Source: Novosphingobium sp. B1 (GTDB lineage Bacteria > Pseudomonadota > Alphaproteobacteria > Sphingomonadales > Sphingomonadaceae). From it: 64,000 bases of DNA. Below, piece by piece: positions 51,902-60,138 of the stretch (positions are counted from its first letter, which is position 1; every line of letters begins with the position of its first letter). The stretch spans positions 248,001 to 312,000 of the forward strand of contig NZ_FWXL01000002.1 in the NCBI RefSeq assembly GCF_900176395.1. The letters run 5' to 3'. The notes beneath the pieces are model-generated. The model had not been told where the DNA came from. It worked only from the letters and a program-made list of their open reading frames with translations, and made no database searches. A program made the translations under genes and the position numbers.

Positions 51902-53325
51902 AGCTTGTAGGCCTTCCTGGCAAGGTTGTACGACAGGTCCTGCGCCAGTTCAGCCGCTTCCCAGTCCTCGATGCGGTGTTCGGCGACAAGCTGCGCCAGG
52001 AAGCCGCAGTCGATACGCCGGGCAACGTCGTGCCGCGCCGGGATCGAGAGGAAGGCGCGGGTATCGTCGTTGAAGCCGACGGTGTTGTAGAAGCCGGCCG
52101 TCTCCGTCGTCATCTGGCGGAAGCGCTTCATGCCCTCGGGGCTGTCGTGGAACCACCATGCCGGGCCGAGCTTGAGGCAGGGGTAGTGCCCGGCGAGCGG
52201 CGCCAGTTCGCGGGCGTAGGCGCTCTCGTCCAGCGTGAACAGGATGATCGAGAGGTCCCGCTCGTTGCCGAACTTGTCGAGCAGGGGCTTGAGCGCATGG
52301 ACGAAGTCGGTCCGCGTCGGGATGTCGGCGCCCTTGTCGCGGCCGAAGCGTTCGAACACCTGGGCATTGTGGTTGCGGAAACTGCCAGGATGGATCTGCA
52401 TGACGAGGCCATCGTCAAGGCTCATGCCCGCCATCTCGGTCAGCATCTGCGCGCGGAACAGTTCGGCCTCGGCTGCGGTGAAGGTGCCGGCCACGACCTT
52501 GCCGAACAGCGCGGCAGCCTCGCTGGCCGAGAGGTTGGCGGTCGCCGCGGTGGGATGGCCATGGTCGGTGCTGGTCGCGCCCATCGAAGCGAAGAAGGCG
52601 CGGCGCTGGCGATGCGCGGCAAGGTAGCCGGTCCAGCTGCGGCAGTCCTCGCCGGTCAGGTGCGAGAACAGGTCGAGGTTCGCCTGGAAGCCCCCATGGT
52701 CATCGACGTACTCGGGGTCGATCACCGGATCGGGGCGATAGGCGGTGATGACGCGGCCCTGCCATCCGCCCTCGCGCGCATTCTCGGCGCGGATCGCGGC
52801 ATGGTGCTCGAGCGTGTCGAGCGGGCTCTCGGTCGTGGCGATGACCTCGATGTTGTAGCGATCGAACAGCGCGCGCGGGCGGAAGGCGTCCGTGCCCAGC
52901 ATCTCGGTGATCGTGTCGAAGTAAAGATCGGCAGTCTCGGCGCACAATTGCACGCCCATGCCAAAGGCCTCGGCAAAGACCCAGTCGAGCCACATCCGCG
53001 AGGGCGTGCCGCGAAACAGCCAGTAGCTTTGGGCAAAGAGCCGCCACGCCGCGCGCGGATCGACAGCCTTGTTGCGCACGCCAAGGTCTTCAAGCGCCAG
53101 CCCTTGCGAATAGAGCATGCGGAACACGTAATGGTCGGGCACCAGCAGCAGGTCGGTCGCATTGCCGAACGTCTCGTTGCCGGCAAACCAGCGCGGATCG
53201 GTATGACCATGCGGCGAAACGATCGGCAACCCCGCCACGCTCGCATAAAGCGCACGCGCAAGACCGCGCACCGAAGGATCGGCCGGCAACAACCGGTCGG
53301 GATGAAGCTCAAGATTGCGGGGCAT
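51898..53325 (-). CDS. uxaC: Glucuronate isomerase
   Basis: A 475-residue amidohydrolase-superfamily enzyme with the early metal motif SPHGHTDPRWF (H39, H41) and the block TDFVHALKPLLDKFGN. UxaC converts D-glucuronate to D-fructuronate, and galacturonate to tagaturonate. I start at ATG 53325 (MPRNLELHPDRLLPADP), aligning with family starts; an ATG six codons earlier is possible. It lies 41 bases after the GntR gene and overlaps uxuB, so all three probably share a transcript. Confidence 0.96.
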   Translation of the reverse strand: MPRNLELHPDRLLPADPSVRGLARALYASVAGLPIVSPHGHTDPRWFAGNETFGNATDLLLVPDHYVFRMLYSQGLALEDLGVRNKAVDPRAAWRLFAQSYWLFRGTPSRMWLDWVFAEAFGMGVQLCAETADLYFDTITEMLGTDAFRPRALFDRYNIEVIATTESPLDTLEHHAAIRAENAREGGWQGRVITAYRPDPVIDPEYVDDHGGFQANLDLFSHLTGEDCRSWTGYLAAHRQRRAFFASMGATSTDHGHPTAATANLSASEAAALFGKVVAGTFTAAEAELFRAQMLTEMAGMSLDDGLVMQIHPGSFRNHNAQVFERFGRDKGADIPTRTDFVHALKPLLDKFGNERDLSIILFTLDESAYARELAPLAGHYPCLKLGPAWWFHDSPEGMKRFRQMTTETAGFYNTVGFNDDTRAFLSIPARHDVARRIDCGFLAQLVAEHRIEDWEAAELAQDLSYNLARKAYKL

Positions 53326-53366
53326 TTCTATTCTCTCAGGCAATATCTGCGGTGATCAGGCGGCAG

Positions 53367-54119
53367 TCACGCCGTAGCTTTGGCGTATCGTTCGCGTTTG
53401 GCTTGAGTGGCTCTTCGTGCTTCGGCGAGGAGGCGTTCTTCGGTGGCGAAGAGGAGGCCGTCGAGCACGGCGGAGAGGTGGGCGCGCATGGCGGCGCGGG
53501 CGGCGTTGGGATCGCGCGCGCGCAGGGCATCGAGGATGGCGGTATGCTCCTCGACCACCGGCTTGATGTTGGCGTGGCGCGCCTTCTCGTGCAGCAGTGC
53601 GGCCTCGGGCGAGGTCCCGCGCAGGTCCCACAGCTGCGCCACGGTGTTGTAGACCGCAACGTTGCGGGTGGCGCGGGCGATGGCGAGGTGGAACGCACGG
53701 TCGGCGCTCTCGGTGCCGTTGGCGCTGCGGTTCTCCTCGGCGATCTGCTGGACGAGGTCCTCGATCTCGGCAAGGTCCTCGTCGGTCATCTGCGTGGCTG
53801 CCAGCGCCGCCGCCTCGCCCTCGAACAGCAGCCGCGCCTCGGTCAGCTCGAACGCGGTCACGTTGAAGCCGGGGCGGTCGTTCTCGCCCGGCAGGCGCTT
53901 CACATAGGCGCCCGAGCCAACCTTCACCTCGACCAGCCCCTGCACTTCCAGCGCAATGATCGCCTCGCGCACCGTCGGCCGGCTGACCTCGTAGCGCAGC
54001 GCCAGATCGCGCTCGGCCGGAAGGCGGCTGCCGACCGGATAGCGCCCGCCAGCCAGTTCATCGAGCAGCGAGCGGGCGAGATCCTGATAGAGCCGGTCGT
54101 GGGACTTGCCAGTTGCCAT
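53367..54119 (-). CDS. FadR-subfamily GntR regulator of uronate genes
   Basis: 250 residues: winged-helix DNA-binding domain (about 10-75; GSRLPAERDLALRYEVSRPTVREAIIALEVQGLVEVKVGSGAYV), then an all-helical FCD ligand domain (about 90-235) whose Asp/His residues (DRAFHLAIA, EEHTAILDAL) would bind a metal and an acidic ligand. By position it is the analogue of UxuR/ExuR, probably repressing the uxa/uxu/manD genes until an uronate intermediate binds. Two operator-like sites lie in the intergenic region, one 11 bases from its own start. Confidence 0.93.
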   Translation of the reverse strand: MATGKSHDRLYQDLARSLLDELAGGRYPVGSRLPAERDLALRYEVSRPTVREAIIALEVQGLVEVKVGSGAYVKRLPGENDRPGFNVTAFELTEARLLFEGEAAALAATQMTDEDLAEIEDLVQQIAEENRSANGTESADRAFHLAIARATRNVAVYNTVAQLWDLRGTSPEAALLHEKARHANIKPVVEEHTAILDALRARDPNAARAAMRAHLSAVLDGLLFATEERLLAEARRATQAKRERYAKATA

Positions 54120-54129
54120 ATCAACTTTC

Positions 54130-54140
54130 TGGTAATACCA
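54130..54140. promoter_or_regulatory. GntR operator site 1 (TGGTAATACCA)
   Basis: TGGTAATACCA is a near-perfect palindrome of the TGGTNNNACCA kind bound by FadR-subfamily GntR proteins. It lies 11 bases upstream of the regulator ATG and would block that gene's start region when bound. Confidence 0.75.
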
Positions 54141-54178
54141 ATTCAGGGAACTTGACAGACCGAAACTGGTCCGTCAAT

Positions 54179-54189
54179 CGGTATTACCA
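54179..54189. promoter_or_regulatory. GntR operator site 2 (CGGTATTACCA)
   Basis: CGGTATTACCA matches the inverse of site 1 at 10 of 11 bases. It is 49 bases from site 1 and 33 bases upstream of the manD ATG, so the pair can control both divergent transcripts, possibly by looping. Confidence 0.72.
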
Positions 54190-54221
54190 CAAGCCGCCTG
54201 TCCTTAGCGAGTGCAACTCCC

Positions 54222-55430
54222 ATGAAAATCACCGCCGCCCGCGTCATCGTCACCTGCCCGGGCCGCAACTTCGTGACGCTCAGGATCGAAACCGACCAGG
54301 GCGTCTACGGCATCGGCGATGGCACCTTGAACGGGCGCGAGCTTTCGGTCGTCGCCTATCTTGAAGAGCACGTCATCCCCTGCCTCATCGGCATGGACCC
54401 GCGCCGCATCGAGGACATCTGGCAGTATCTCTATCGCGGCGCCTACTGGCGCCGGGGCCCGGTCACCATGCGCGCGATCGCCGCGGTCGACATGGCGCTG
54501 TGGGACATCAAGGGCAAGATGGCCGGCATGCCGGTCTACCAGTTGCTCGGCGGCCGCAGCCGTGACGGCGTGATGGTCTATGGCCATGCCAATGGCTCGG
54601 ACATTGCCGAGACGGTGGAGGCCGTCGGCCACTACATCGACATGGGCTACAAGGCGATCCGCGCCCAGACCGGCGTGCCCGGCATCAAGGATGCCTATGG
54701 CGTGGGCCGCGGCAAGCTCTACTACGAACCGGCCGATGCCGCGCTGCCCTCGGTCACCGGCTGGGATACGAGGCTGGCGCTGAACTATGTGCCGAAGATG
54801 TTCGAGGAGCTGCGCAAGACCTACGGCTTCGACCATCACCTGCTGCACGATGGCCACCACCGCTACACCCCGCAGGAAGCGGCCAACCTCGGCAAGATGC
54901 TCGAGCCCTACCAGCTGTTCTGGCTGGAGGACTGCACGCCGGCAGAGAACCAGGAAGCCTTCAAGATCGTGCGCCAGCACACCGTCACCCCGCTGGCCGT
55001 GGGCGAGATCTTCAACACCATCTGGGATGCCAAGGATCTCATCCAGAACCAGCTGATCGACTACATCCGCGCGACCGTCGTAGGCGCCGGCGGCCTTACC
55101 CACCTGCGCCGCATCGCCGACCTTGCCAGCCTCTACCAGATCCGCACCGGCTGCCACGGCGCCACCGACCTCTCGCCCGTCACCATGGGCTGTGCGCTCC
55201 ACTTCGATACCTGGGTCCCCAACTTCGGCATCCAGGAATACATGCGCCACACCCCCGAAACCGACGAGGTCTTCCCCCACGACTACCACTTCGAAAAGGG
55301 CGAACTCTTCATCGGCGACACCCCAGGACACGGCGTCGACATCGACGAAAAGCTCGCCGCCAAATACCCTTACAAACCCGCATACCTCCCAGTCGCAAGA
55401 CTCCAGGATGGAACCATGTGGAACTGGTAG
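54222..55430 (+). CDS. manD: D-mannonate dehydratase, enolase superfamily
   Basis: A 402-residue enzyme that dehydrates D-mannonate to 2-keto-3-deoxygluconate. Metal ligands D210, E236 and E262 and catalytic R147, Y159 and H212 sit at exactly the positions known for N. aromaticivorans ManD, and the text is near identical throughout (for example [19 protein letters not shown]). This is both the functional call and the best clue to the host genus. It leads a plus-strand run with the MFS carrier and GH31 genes. KDG kinase and aldolase genes are not in the window. Confidence 0.97.
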   Translation: MKITAARVIVTCPGRNFVTLRIETDQGVYGIGDGTLNGRELSVVAYLEEHVIPCLIGMDPRRIEDIWQYLYRGAYWRRGPVTMRAIAAVDMALWDIKGKMAGMPVYQLLGGRSRDGVMVYGHANGSDIAETVEAVGHYIDMGYKAIRAQTGVPGIKDAYGVGRGKLYYEPADAALPSVTGWDTRLALNYVPKMFEELRKTYGFDHHLLHDGHHRYTPQEAANLGKMLEPYQLFWLEDCTPAENQEAFKIVRQHTVTPLAVGEIFNTIWDAKDLIQNQLIDYIRATVVGAGGLTHLRRIADLASLYQIRTGCHGATDLSPVTMGCALHFDTWVPNFGIQEYMRHTPETDEVFPHDYHFEKGELFIGDTPGHGVDIDEKLAAKYPYKPAYLPVARLQDGTMWNW

Positions 55431-55459
55431 AACCAGGCACGGGGAGAGGATAGCAAGGC

Positions 55460-56707
55460 ATGAACTGGAAATCAGCGCGGCTGCGCATCCTGGCGCTGGT
55501 GATGGTCGGGACCATCCTCAACTATATCGCGCGCAACTCGCTGGGCGCGCTGGCCCCCCAATTGAAGCTCGATCTCCAGATCACTACCGAGCAGTATTCC
55601 TACATCGTCGGCGCATTCCAGCTTGCCTATACCGTGATGCAGCCGATTGGCGGCATGCTGATCGACCGGATCGGTCTGACCGCCGGCTTCGCGCTCTTCG
55701 CCGTCGCGTGGAGCGTTGCCAACATGGCGCACGGATTCGCCCGGGGCTGGCTGTCGCTCGCGGCCTTCCGGGGCCTGCTCGGCATGGCCGAGGCCGCCGT
55801 GATCCCCGCCGGCATGAAGACCATCGGCGAGTGGTTCCCTGATCGCGAACGCTCGGTCGCGACTGGGTGGTTCAACGCCGGGACGGCGCTGGGGGCGGTG
55901 ATCGCGCCGGTCATGGCTGCCTTGCTGGCCAAGCACTATGGCTGGCAGGCCGCCTTCGTGGTTACCGGTGGCATCGGGCTGATCTTTGCGGCGGCATGGT
56001 ATCGCTGGTATCGTTCGCCGCAGGACGCATCGTACGTCAGCGCCGAAGAATTGGCCGCGATCCAGGATGGGCAGCGCCCTGTTCCGGTCTCTGCCACGAC
56101 CATTCGCTCGATCATCGGTTCATCGCGCTACTGGGCCATCGCCGTGCCCCGCTTCCTTGCCGAACCGGCATGGCAGACCTTCAGCTTCTGGGTGCCGCTC
56201 TATTTCGCCAAGGAGCGTGGCTGGGACCTGACGCAGATCGCGATGTTCGCGTGGGTGCCATTCCTTGCGGCGGACGCAGGCGGCATCCTTGGCGGCTATC
56301 TCGCGCCATGGCTGCAGCGCTGGAAGGGGCTGTCGCTTGAAGGGTCGCGCATTGCCGGCATCTGGATCGGCGCCATCCTGATGATCGCCCCGGGCTGCGT
56401 CGGCCTCGTCGCCAGCCCCTATGCCGCGATCGGACTGCTCGCCATCGGCGGCTTTGCGCATCAGGTCATCTCCGTCCTGATCAACACCCTGTCCGCCGAT
56501 GTCTTCCCCAAGTCAGACATTGCCAAGGCGAACGGCCTCGTCGGCATGGCCGGATGGACCGGCGGCCTGCTGTTCTCCCTCGCCATTGGCCAGTTCGCCG
56601 ACAAGATCGGCTTCGCGCCGCTGTTCGCCTGCCTTGGCCTGTTCGACCTGATCGGCGCGATCTGGCTCCTCGCCCTGCGCCGCCGCCTCACTTTCGCGAA
56701 AGCCTGA
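55460..56707 (+). CDS. MFS carrier, probable hexuronate importer
   Basis: A 415-residue protein with about 12 membrane segments, of the anion:cation symporter (ExuT/GudP-like) group: NYIARNSLGALAPQLKLDLQITTEQYSYI near the start, GMAEAAVIPAGMKTIGEWFPDRERSVATGWFNAGTALG in the middle. It should import glucuronate or a related sugar acid across the inner membrane. It lies 29 bases after manD with an AGAGGA ribosome binding site, and 4 bases before the GH31 gene. Confidence 0.9.
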   Translation: MNWKSARLRILALVMVGTILNYIARNSLGALAPQLKLDLQITTEQYSYIVGAFQLAYTVMQPIGGMLIDRIGLTAGFALFAVAWSVANMAHGFARGWLSLAAFRGLLGMAEAAVIPAGMKTIGEWFPDRERSVATGWFNAGTALGAVIAPVMAALLAKHYGWQAAFVVTGGIGLIFAAAWYRWYRSPQDASYVSAEELAAIQDGQRPVPVSATTIRSIIGSSRYWAIAVPRFLAEPAWQTFSFWVPLYFAKERGWDLTQIAMFAWVPFLAADAGGILGGYLAPWLQRWKGLSLEGSRIAGIWIGAILMIAPGCVGLVASPYAAIGLLAIGGFAHQVISVLINTLSADVFPKSDIAKANGLVGMAGWTGGLLFSLAIGQFADKIGFAPLFACLGLFDLIGAIWLLALRRRLTFAKA

Positions 56708-56711
56708 GCTG

Positions 56712-59147
56712 ATGAACGAAGTCTCCCCGCCCCGCCGCGCGCGCCTTTCTGCACCGCCGCGCTTCGCCGTGACGCAAGTCGAAGGGCCACGCATCACGCT
56801 CGGCTCCGACACCGGAGCGGTCGCCCATGTCTTCGTGCTGGAAGACGACATGATCCGCGTGCTGCTGCTGGCCAAGGGCGAGGTCACTTCTCCGCCAAGC
56901 TGGACCATCGCGCCCGGTGCCGAAGACATTGCCGAACCGGGGCGTGACCGCATGGACACGAGCGGGTTTTCCGCGCCTGCATTCACGCTGCAGGACTCGC
57001 CCGACGGGATCGTCATCGCAACCGCGCGGCTGAAGCTCACGATCAGGCCCGAAGGCCTGCTTTGCACCTGGCATCAGGCGACAGCAGATGCCTGGCAGCT
57101 CATTTCCGAAGACCGCCCCACCCAAGCCTACAACTTCGGTTGGTGGGATGAGGCCACCTATCATTACGTCAAGCGCCGCCCAGGCGAGCGCTACTTCGGC
57201 CTTGGCGAACGCAGCGGTGACCTGGACCGCGCCGGCCGCCGCCTGCGCCTGACCAATCTCGATTGCATGGGTTATGACGCGCAGAGCGACGATCCGCTCT
57301 ACAAGTCGATCCCCTGGGTGCTCGTGGTCGATGGCGAAGGCGCGGCGCATGGCGTGTTCTACGATACGCTGGCCGATCCGGTTTTCGATTTCGGGCACGA
57401 GCATTCTAACTACCACCCGCATTATCGCTACATGCGCGCCGAGAGCGGTGACCTCGATTACTACATGATCGCCGGGCCCGATGCCGGCGCAGTGGCAAGA
57501 CGCTTCACCTGGCTGACCGGCCGCCCCGCCTTCATGCCGCGCTGGTCGGTGGGCTATTCCGGCTCGACCATGCTCTATACCGATGCGCCCAACGCGCAGG
57601 AGCAGATGGGCGAGTTTCTCGCAGGGCTCGAACGGCACGGCGTGCCCTGCACCTCGTTCCACCTGTCATCGGGCTACACCTCGATCGGCGACAAGCGCTA
57701 CGTCTTCAACTGGAACCACGACAAGTTTCCCGACATTGCGGGCTTCGTCAAAGGCTACGCCGATGCCGGGGTGGAGCTTGTGCCCAACATAAAGCCGGCG
57801 CTGCTCCTGTCGCACCCACGCTACGCCGAATTGGCGGCGAAGGGCTGGTTCGTCAGCGACGAGAACGGACAGCCGGTGGAATGCCTGTTCTGGGATGAAC
57901 TGGGCAGCTACCTCGATTTCACGAACCCGGATGCCGCCGCGTGGTGGCGTGAGCAGGTGACCGCGCAGTTGCTCTCCTATGGCATGCGCGCCACGTGGAA
58001 CGACAACAACGAGTACGAGATCTGGGACACGAGCGCCCGCTTCGCCGGGTTCGGAGCGCCGCGCCCCGCCGCAGCCGAACGCCCGGCGCAGACGCTGCTG
58101 ATGATGCGCGCCTCGCGCGCCGCGCAGATCGCCTATCGCCCCGAAGAGCGCCCATATCTGGTCACTCGCAGCGGCATGGCCGGGATGCAGCGCTATGCAC
58201 AGACCTGGTCTGGCGACAACTTCACCGCGTGGAAGACCCTGCGCTACAACCAGAAGATGGGGCTTGGCCTTGCCCTTTCCGGGGTCTCAAACACCGGGCA
58301 CGACATCGGCGGCTTTGCCGGCCCCTCGCCCGAACCCGAACTGCTGCTGCGCTGGGTCCAGGCGGGCATCATGATGCCGCGCTTCTCGATCCACAGCTGG
58401 AACAGCGATGGCACGGTAAACGAGCCGTGGATGTATCCCGAGACCACCCCGGCGATCGTCGGCATGATGAACCTGCGCCGCGCGCTGGTGCCGCTCCTGC
58501 ACGATCTGCTGTGGCGACATCACGCTGCTTGCGAGATCGTCACCCGTCCGCTGTGGCTGGACTTTCCGCAAGACCCGCAGGCGTGGGTCGATGGCGACAG
58601 CTACCTGCTCGGCCCGAACCTGCTGGTCGCCCCCGCGCTGGACAAGGGCGTGACCACGGTTCAGGCCTACCTCCCCGGCCCGGCCCGCTGGATAGACCTG
58701 CGCGACGACCGGATTCTGGATGGCGGGAAGATGCACGATCTGCCCGCCCCCGCCGAAGGCCTCCCTCCGATCCTCGCGCGCGAAGGCTCGGCCCACCTCG
58801 TCGACATCGCGCCGGGCGGCTTCGCCCCGCCAGCGCCGCAACCTGCGGTGCTGCTGACTCTGGCACCGGGCGAGAGCCGTCTGGAGTGGACGGGTTACGA
58901 TGAAGCCAGCGACGCCTGGCCCGATCCGGATCAGCCCCCGCTATGGCAGGCGACCATCCAGACCTCGGACAACGCCATCGCAATCGAGGCCGCATGGTGC
59001 GGCCCCGGCGCAGCGCCTTCGACGGTCCTGTCGTTTGTCGTGCCGGAGCGCGAAAAGCGCGAGATCACCGTCAACGGCACCACACCGCCAGTTCGCTTGG
59101 CACAGGTGCTGGGTCTCCAGCGCAAGGTCTTTGACTGGCAGATCTGA
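56712..59147 (+). CDS. Glycoside hydrolase family 31 enzyme
   Basis: 811 residues: N-terminal beta-sandwich (about 1-240), TIM barrel (about 255-620) and C-terminal beta domains. The nucleophile is D431 in WNDNNE, and the acid/base is D502 in SGDNFTAW. There is no signal peptide, so it acts in the cytoplasm on an imported oligosaccharide. GH31 includes alpha-glucosidases, alpha-xylosidases and alpha-galactosidases; specificity cannot be read here. WNDNNE differs from the W-x-D-M-N-E form of typical maltases. It starts 4 bases after the MFS stop, so it is in the manD transcript. Confidence 0.92.
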   Translation: MNEVSPPRRARLSAPPRFAVTQVEGPRITLGSDTGAVAHVFVLEDDMIRVLLLAKGEVTSPPSWTIAPGAEDIAEPGRDRMDTSGFSAPAFTLQDSPDGIVIATARLKLTIRPEGLLCTWHQATADAWQLISEDRPTQAYNFGWWDEATYHYVKRRPGERYFGLGERSGDLDRAGRRLRLTNLDCMGYDAQSDDPLYKSIPWVLVVDGEGAAHGVFYDTLADPVFDFGHEHSNYHPHYRYMRAESGDLDYYMIAGPDAGAVARRFTWLTGRPAFMPRWSVGYSGSTMLYTDAPNAQEQMGEFLAGLERHGVPCTSFHLSSGYTSIGDKRYVFNWNHDKFPDIAGFVKGYADAGVELVPNIKPALLLSHPRYAELAAKGWFVSDENGQPVECLFWDELGSYLDFTNPDAAAWWREQVTAQLLSYGMRATWNDNNEYEIWDTSARFAGFGAPRPAAAERPAQTLLMMRASRAAQIAYRPEERPYLVTRSGMAGMQRYAQTWSGDNFTAWKTLRYNQKMGLGLALSGVSNTGHDIGGFAGPSPEPELLLRWVQAGIMMPRFSIHSWNSDGTVNEPWMYPETTPAIVGMMNLRRALVPLLHDLLWRHHAACEIVTRPLWLDFPQDPQAWVDGDSYLLGPNLLVAPALDKGVTTVQAYLPGPARWIDLRDDRILDGGKMHDLPAPAEGLPPILAREGSAHLVDIAPGGFAPPAPQPAVLLTLAPGESRLEWTGYDEASDAWPDPDQPPLWQATIQTSDNAIAIEAAWCGPGAAPSTVLSFVVPEREKREITVNGTTPPVRLAQVLGLQRKVFDWQI

Positions 59148-59151
59148 TCGC

Positions 59152-59195
59152 AAAAAAGGAACCGGCCCGAACGCGTTCCGCATACGGGCCGGTTC
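59152..59195 (-). terminator. Rho-independent terminator of the beta-glucuronidase-esterase transcript
   Basis: GAACCGGCCCG (59159-59169) and CGGGCCGGTTC (59185-59195) form a perfect 11-bp stem, with TTTTTTG following on the minus strand, 41 bases past the esterase stop. It may also weakly end the convergent GH31 transcript. Confidence 0.85.
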
Positions 59196-59235
59196 GTGAA
59201 CTGCCAGATGGCAGGGTGGACTCTGTGGTCTGAAG

Positions 59236-60138
59236 CTAGCGGCCAGTGATGCCGTTTGCCTTGAGCCAAAGGGCGTACTGGTCAAACCAGGCATCGCTCG
59301 TCGTGCCGTTGGGCTGCGAGGCGAACCCGTGCCCACCTGCGCTGTAGAGGTGAAACTCCACCTTTGCGCCGGCCTGCCGCCAGGCATGGAACAGACCGAA
59401 GTCCTGCTTGATGAAGAAGCGGTCGTCCGCAGCAATCGCTGCGAACAGCGGCGGCGCATTGGCGGGCACTTCGGACTTTTCGGTAGGCCCATAGACCATG
59501 CCGACAAAGTCTGGCCGCGCATCTTCGGCATTGGCCTGCGTCGTTGCCAGCGTCGTCATCGCTCCGGCCGAAAAGCCGAGGATCCCGATCTTTGCAGGAT
59601 TGACGTGCCAGCGCGCCGCTTCCTTGCGCACCATGCGGATCGCCGCCTGCGTATCGGCGACAGCATAGTCGCGGTTCGTCAGGTCGACCGGCGCGCCCTT
59701 CTGGAACAGGTTGCTGAGCGCTTCCCTGAACCCGTCGATGCTGCCTGGCACCGGCTGCGTCCGATACTTCACGATGAACACGCGCACGCCCAGCTTGTCG
59801 AGACGGCGCGCAACGTCAAAGCCCTCATTGTCCATGGCGAGGAACTGGAAGCCCCCGCCGGGGACGAGCAACACTGCAGGCGCATCGCTATCGGCCGGCA
59901 GGCTGCTCGGCCACGCGATGAGTTGCGGCTTGCTAACGTTGTAGACCAGTCGCTGGTCCGGCGTCTGCTGCGCCCAGGCCTCGTGCGCAGGGTTGGCGCG
60001 CGGCAAGGTCACTGGCAGGTCCACGCTGGGCAGCGCCGGGGGCGTGGCCGCGGGCAGCACGCCTTTGACCCAGTCGCCCGGCGCGGCAAGCGTTGGCGCT
60101 GCCGCAAGGCTCAGCACTACAGCAAGAATACGCTTCAC
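59236..60138 (-). CDS. Secreted alpha/beta-hydrolase esterase
   Basis: 300 residues: signal peptide (1-18), oxyanion motif PGGGF, nucleophile Ser in GFSAGA, Asp near AADDRFF and His in GGHGFA. It resembles xylan-esterase-like BD-FAE/acetyl-esterase proteins of polysaccharide loci. It begins at GTG 60138 overlapping the GH2 stop (GTGA), so the two are co-translated and probably act together in the periplasm, the esterase removing acyl groups from the glucuronide. The substrate is inferred from context. Confidence 0.87.
   Translation of the reverse strand: MKRILAVVLSLAAAPTLAAPGDWVKGVLPAATPPALPSVDLPVTLPRANPAHEAWAQQTPDQRLVYNVSKPQLIAWPSSLPADSDAPAVLLVPGGGFQFLAMDNEGFDVARRLDKLGVRVFIVKYRTQPVPGSIDGFREALSNLFQKGAPVDLTNRDYAVADTQAAIRMVRKEAARWHVNPAKIGILGFSAGAMTTLATTQANAEDARPDFVGMVYGPTEKSEVPANAPPLFAAIAADDRFFIKQDFGLFHAWRQAGAKVEFHLYSAGGHGFASQPNGTTSDAWFDQYALWLKANGITGR

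Noticed and set aside
50513..51910. A 465-codon plus-strand open frame opposite uxuB
   Set aside because: Antisense shadow of a conserved enzyme gene, with no start context or domain.
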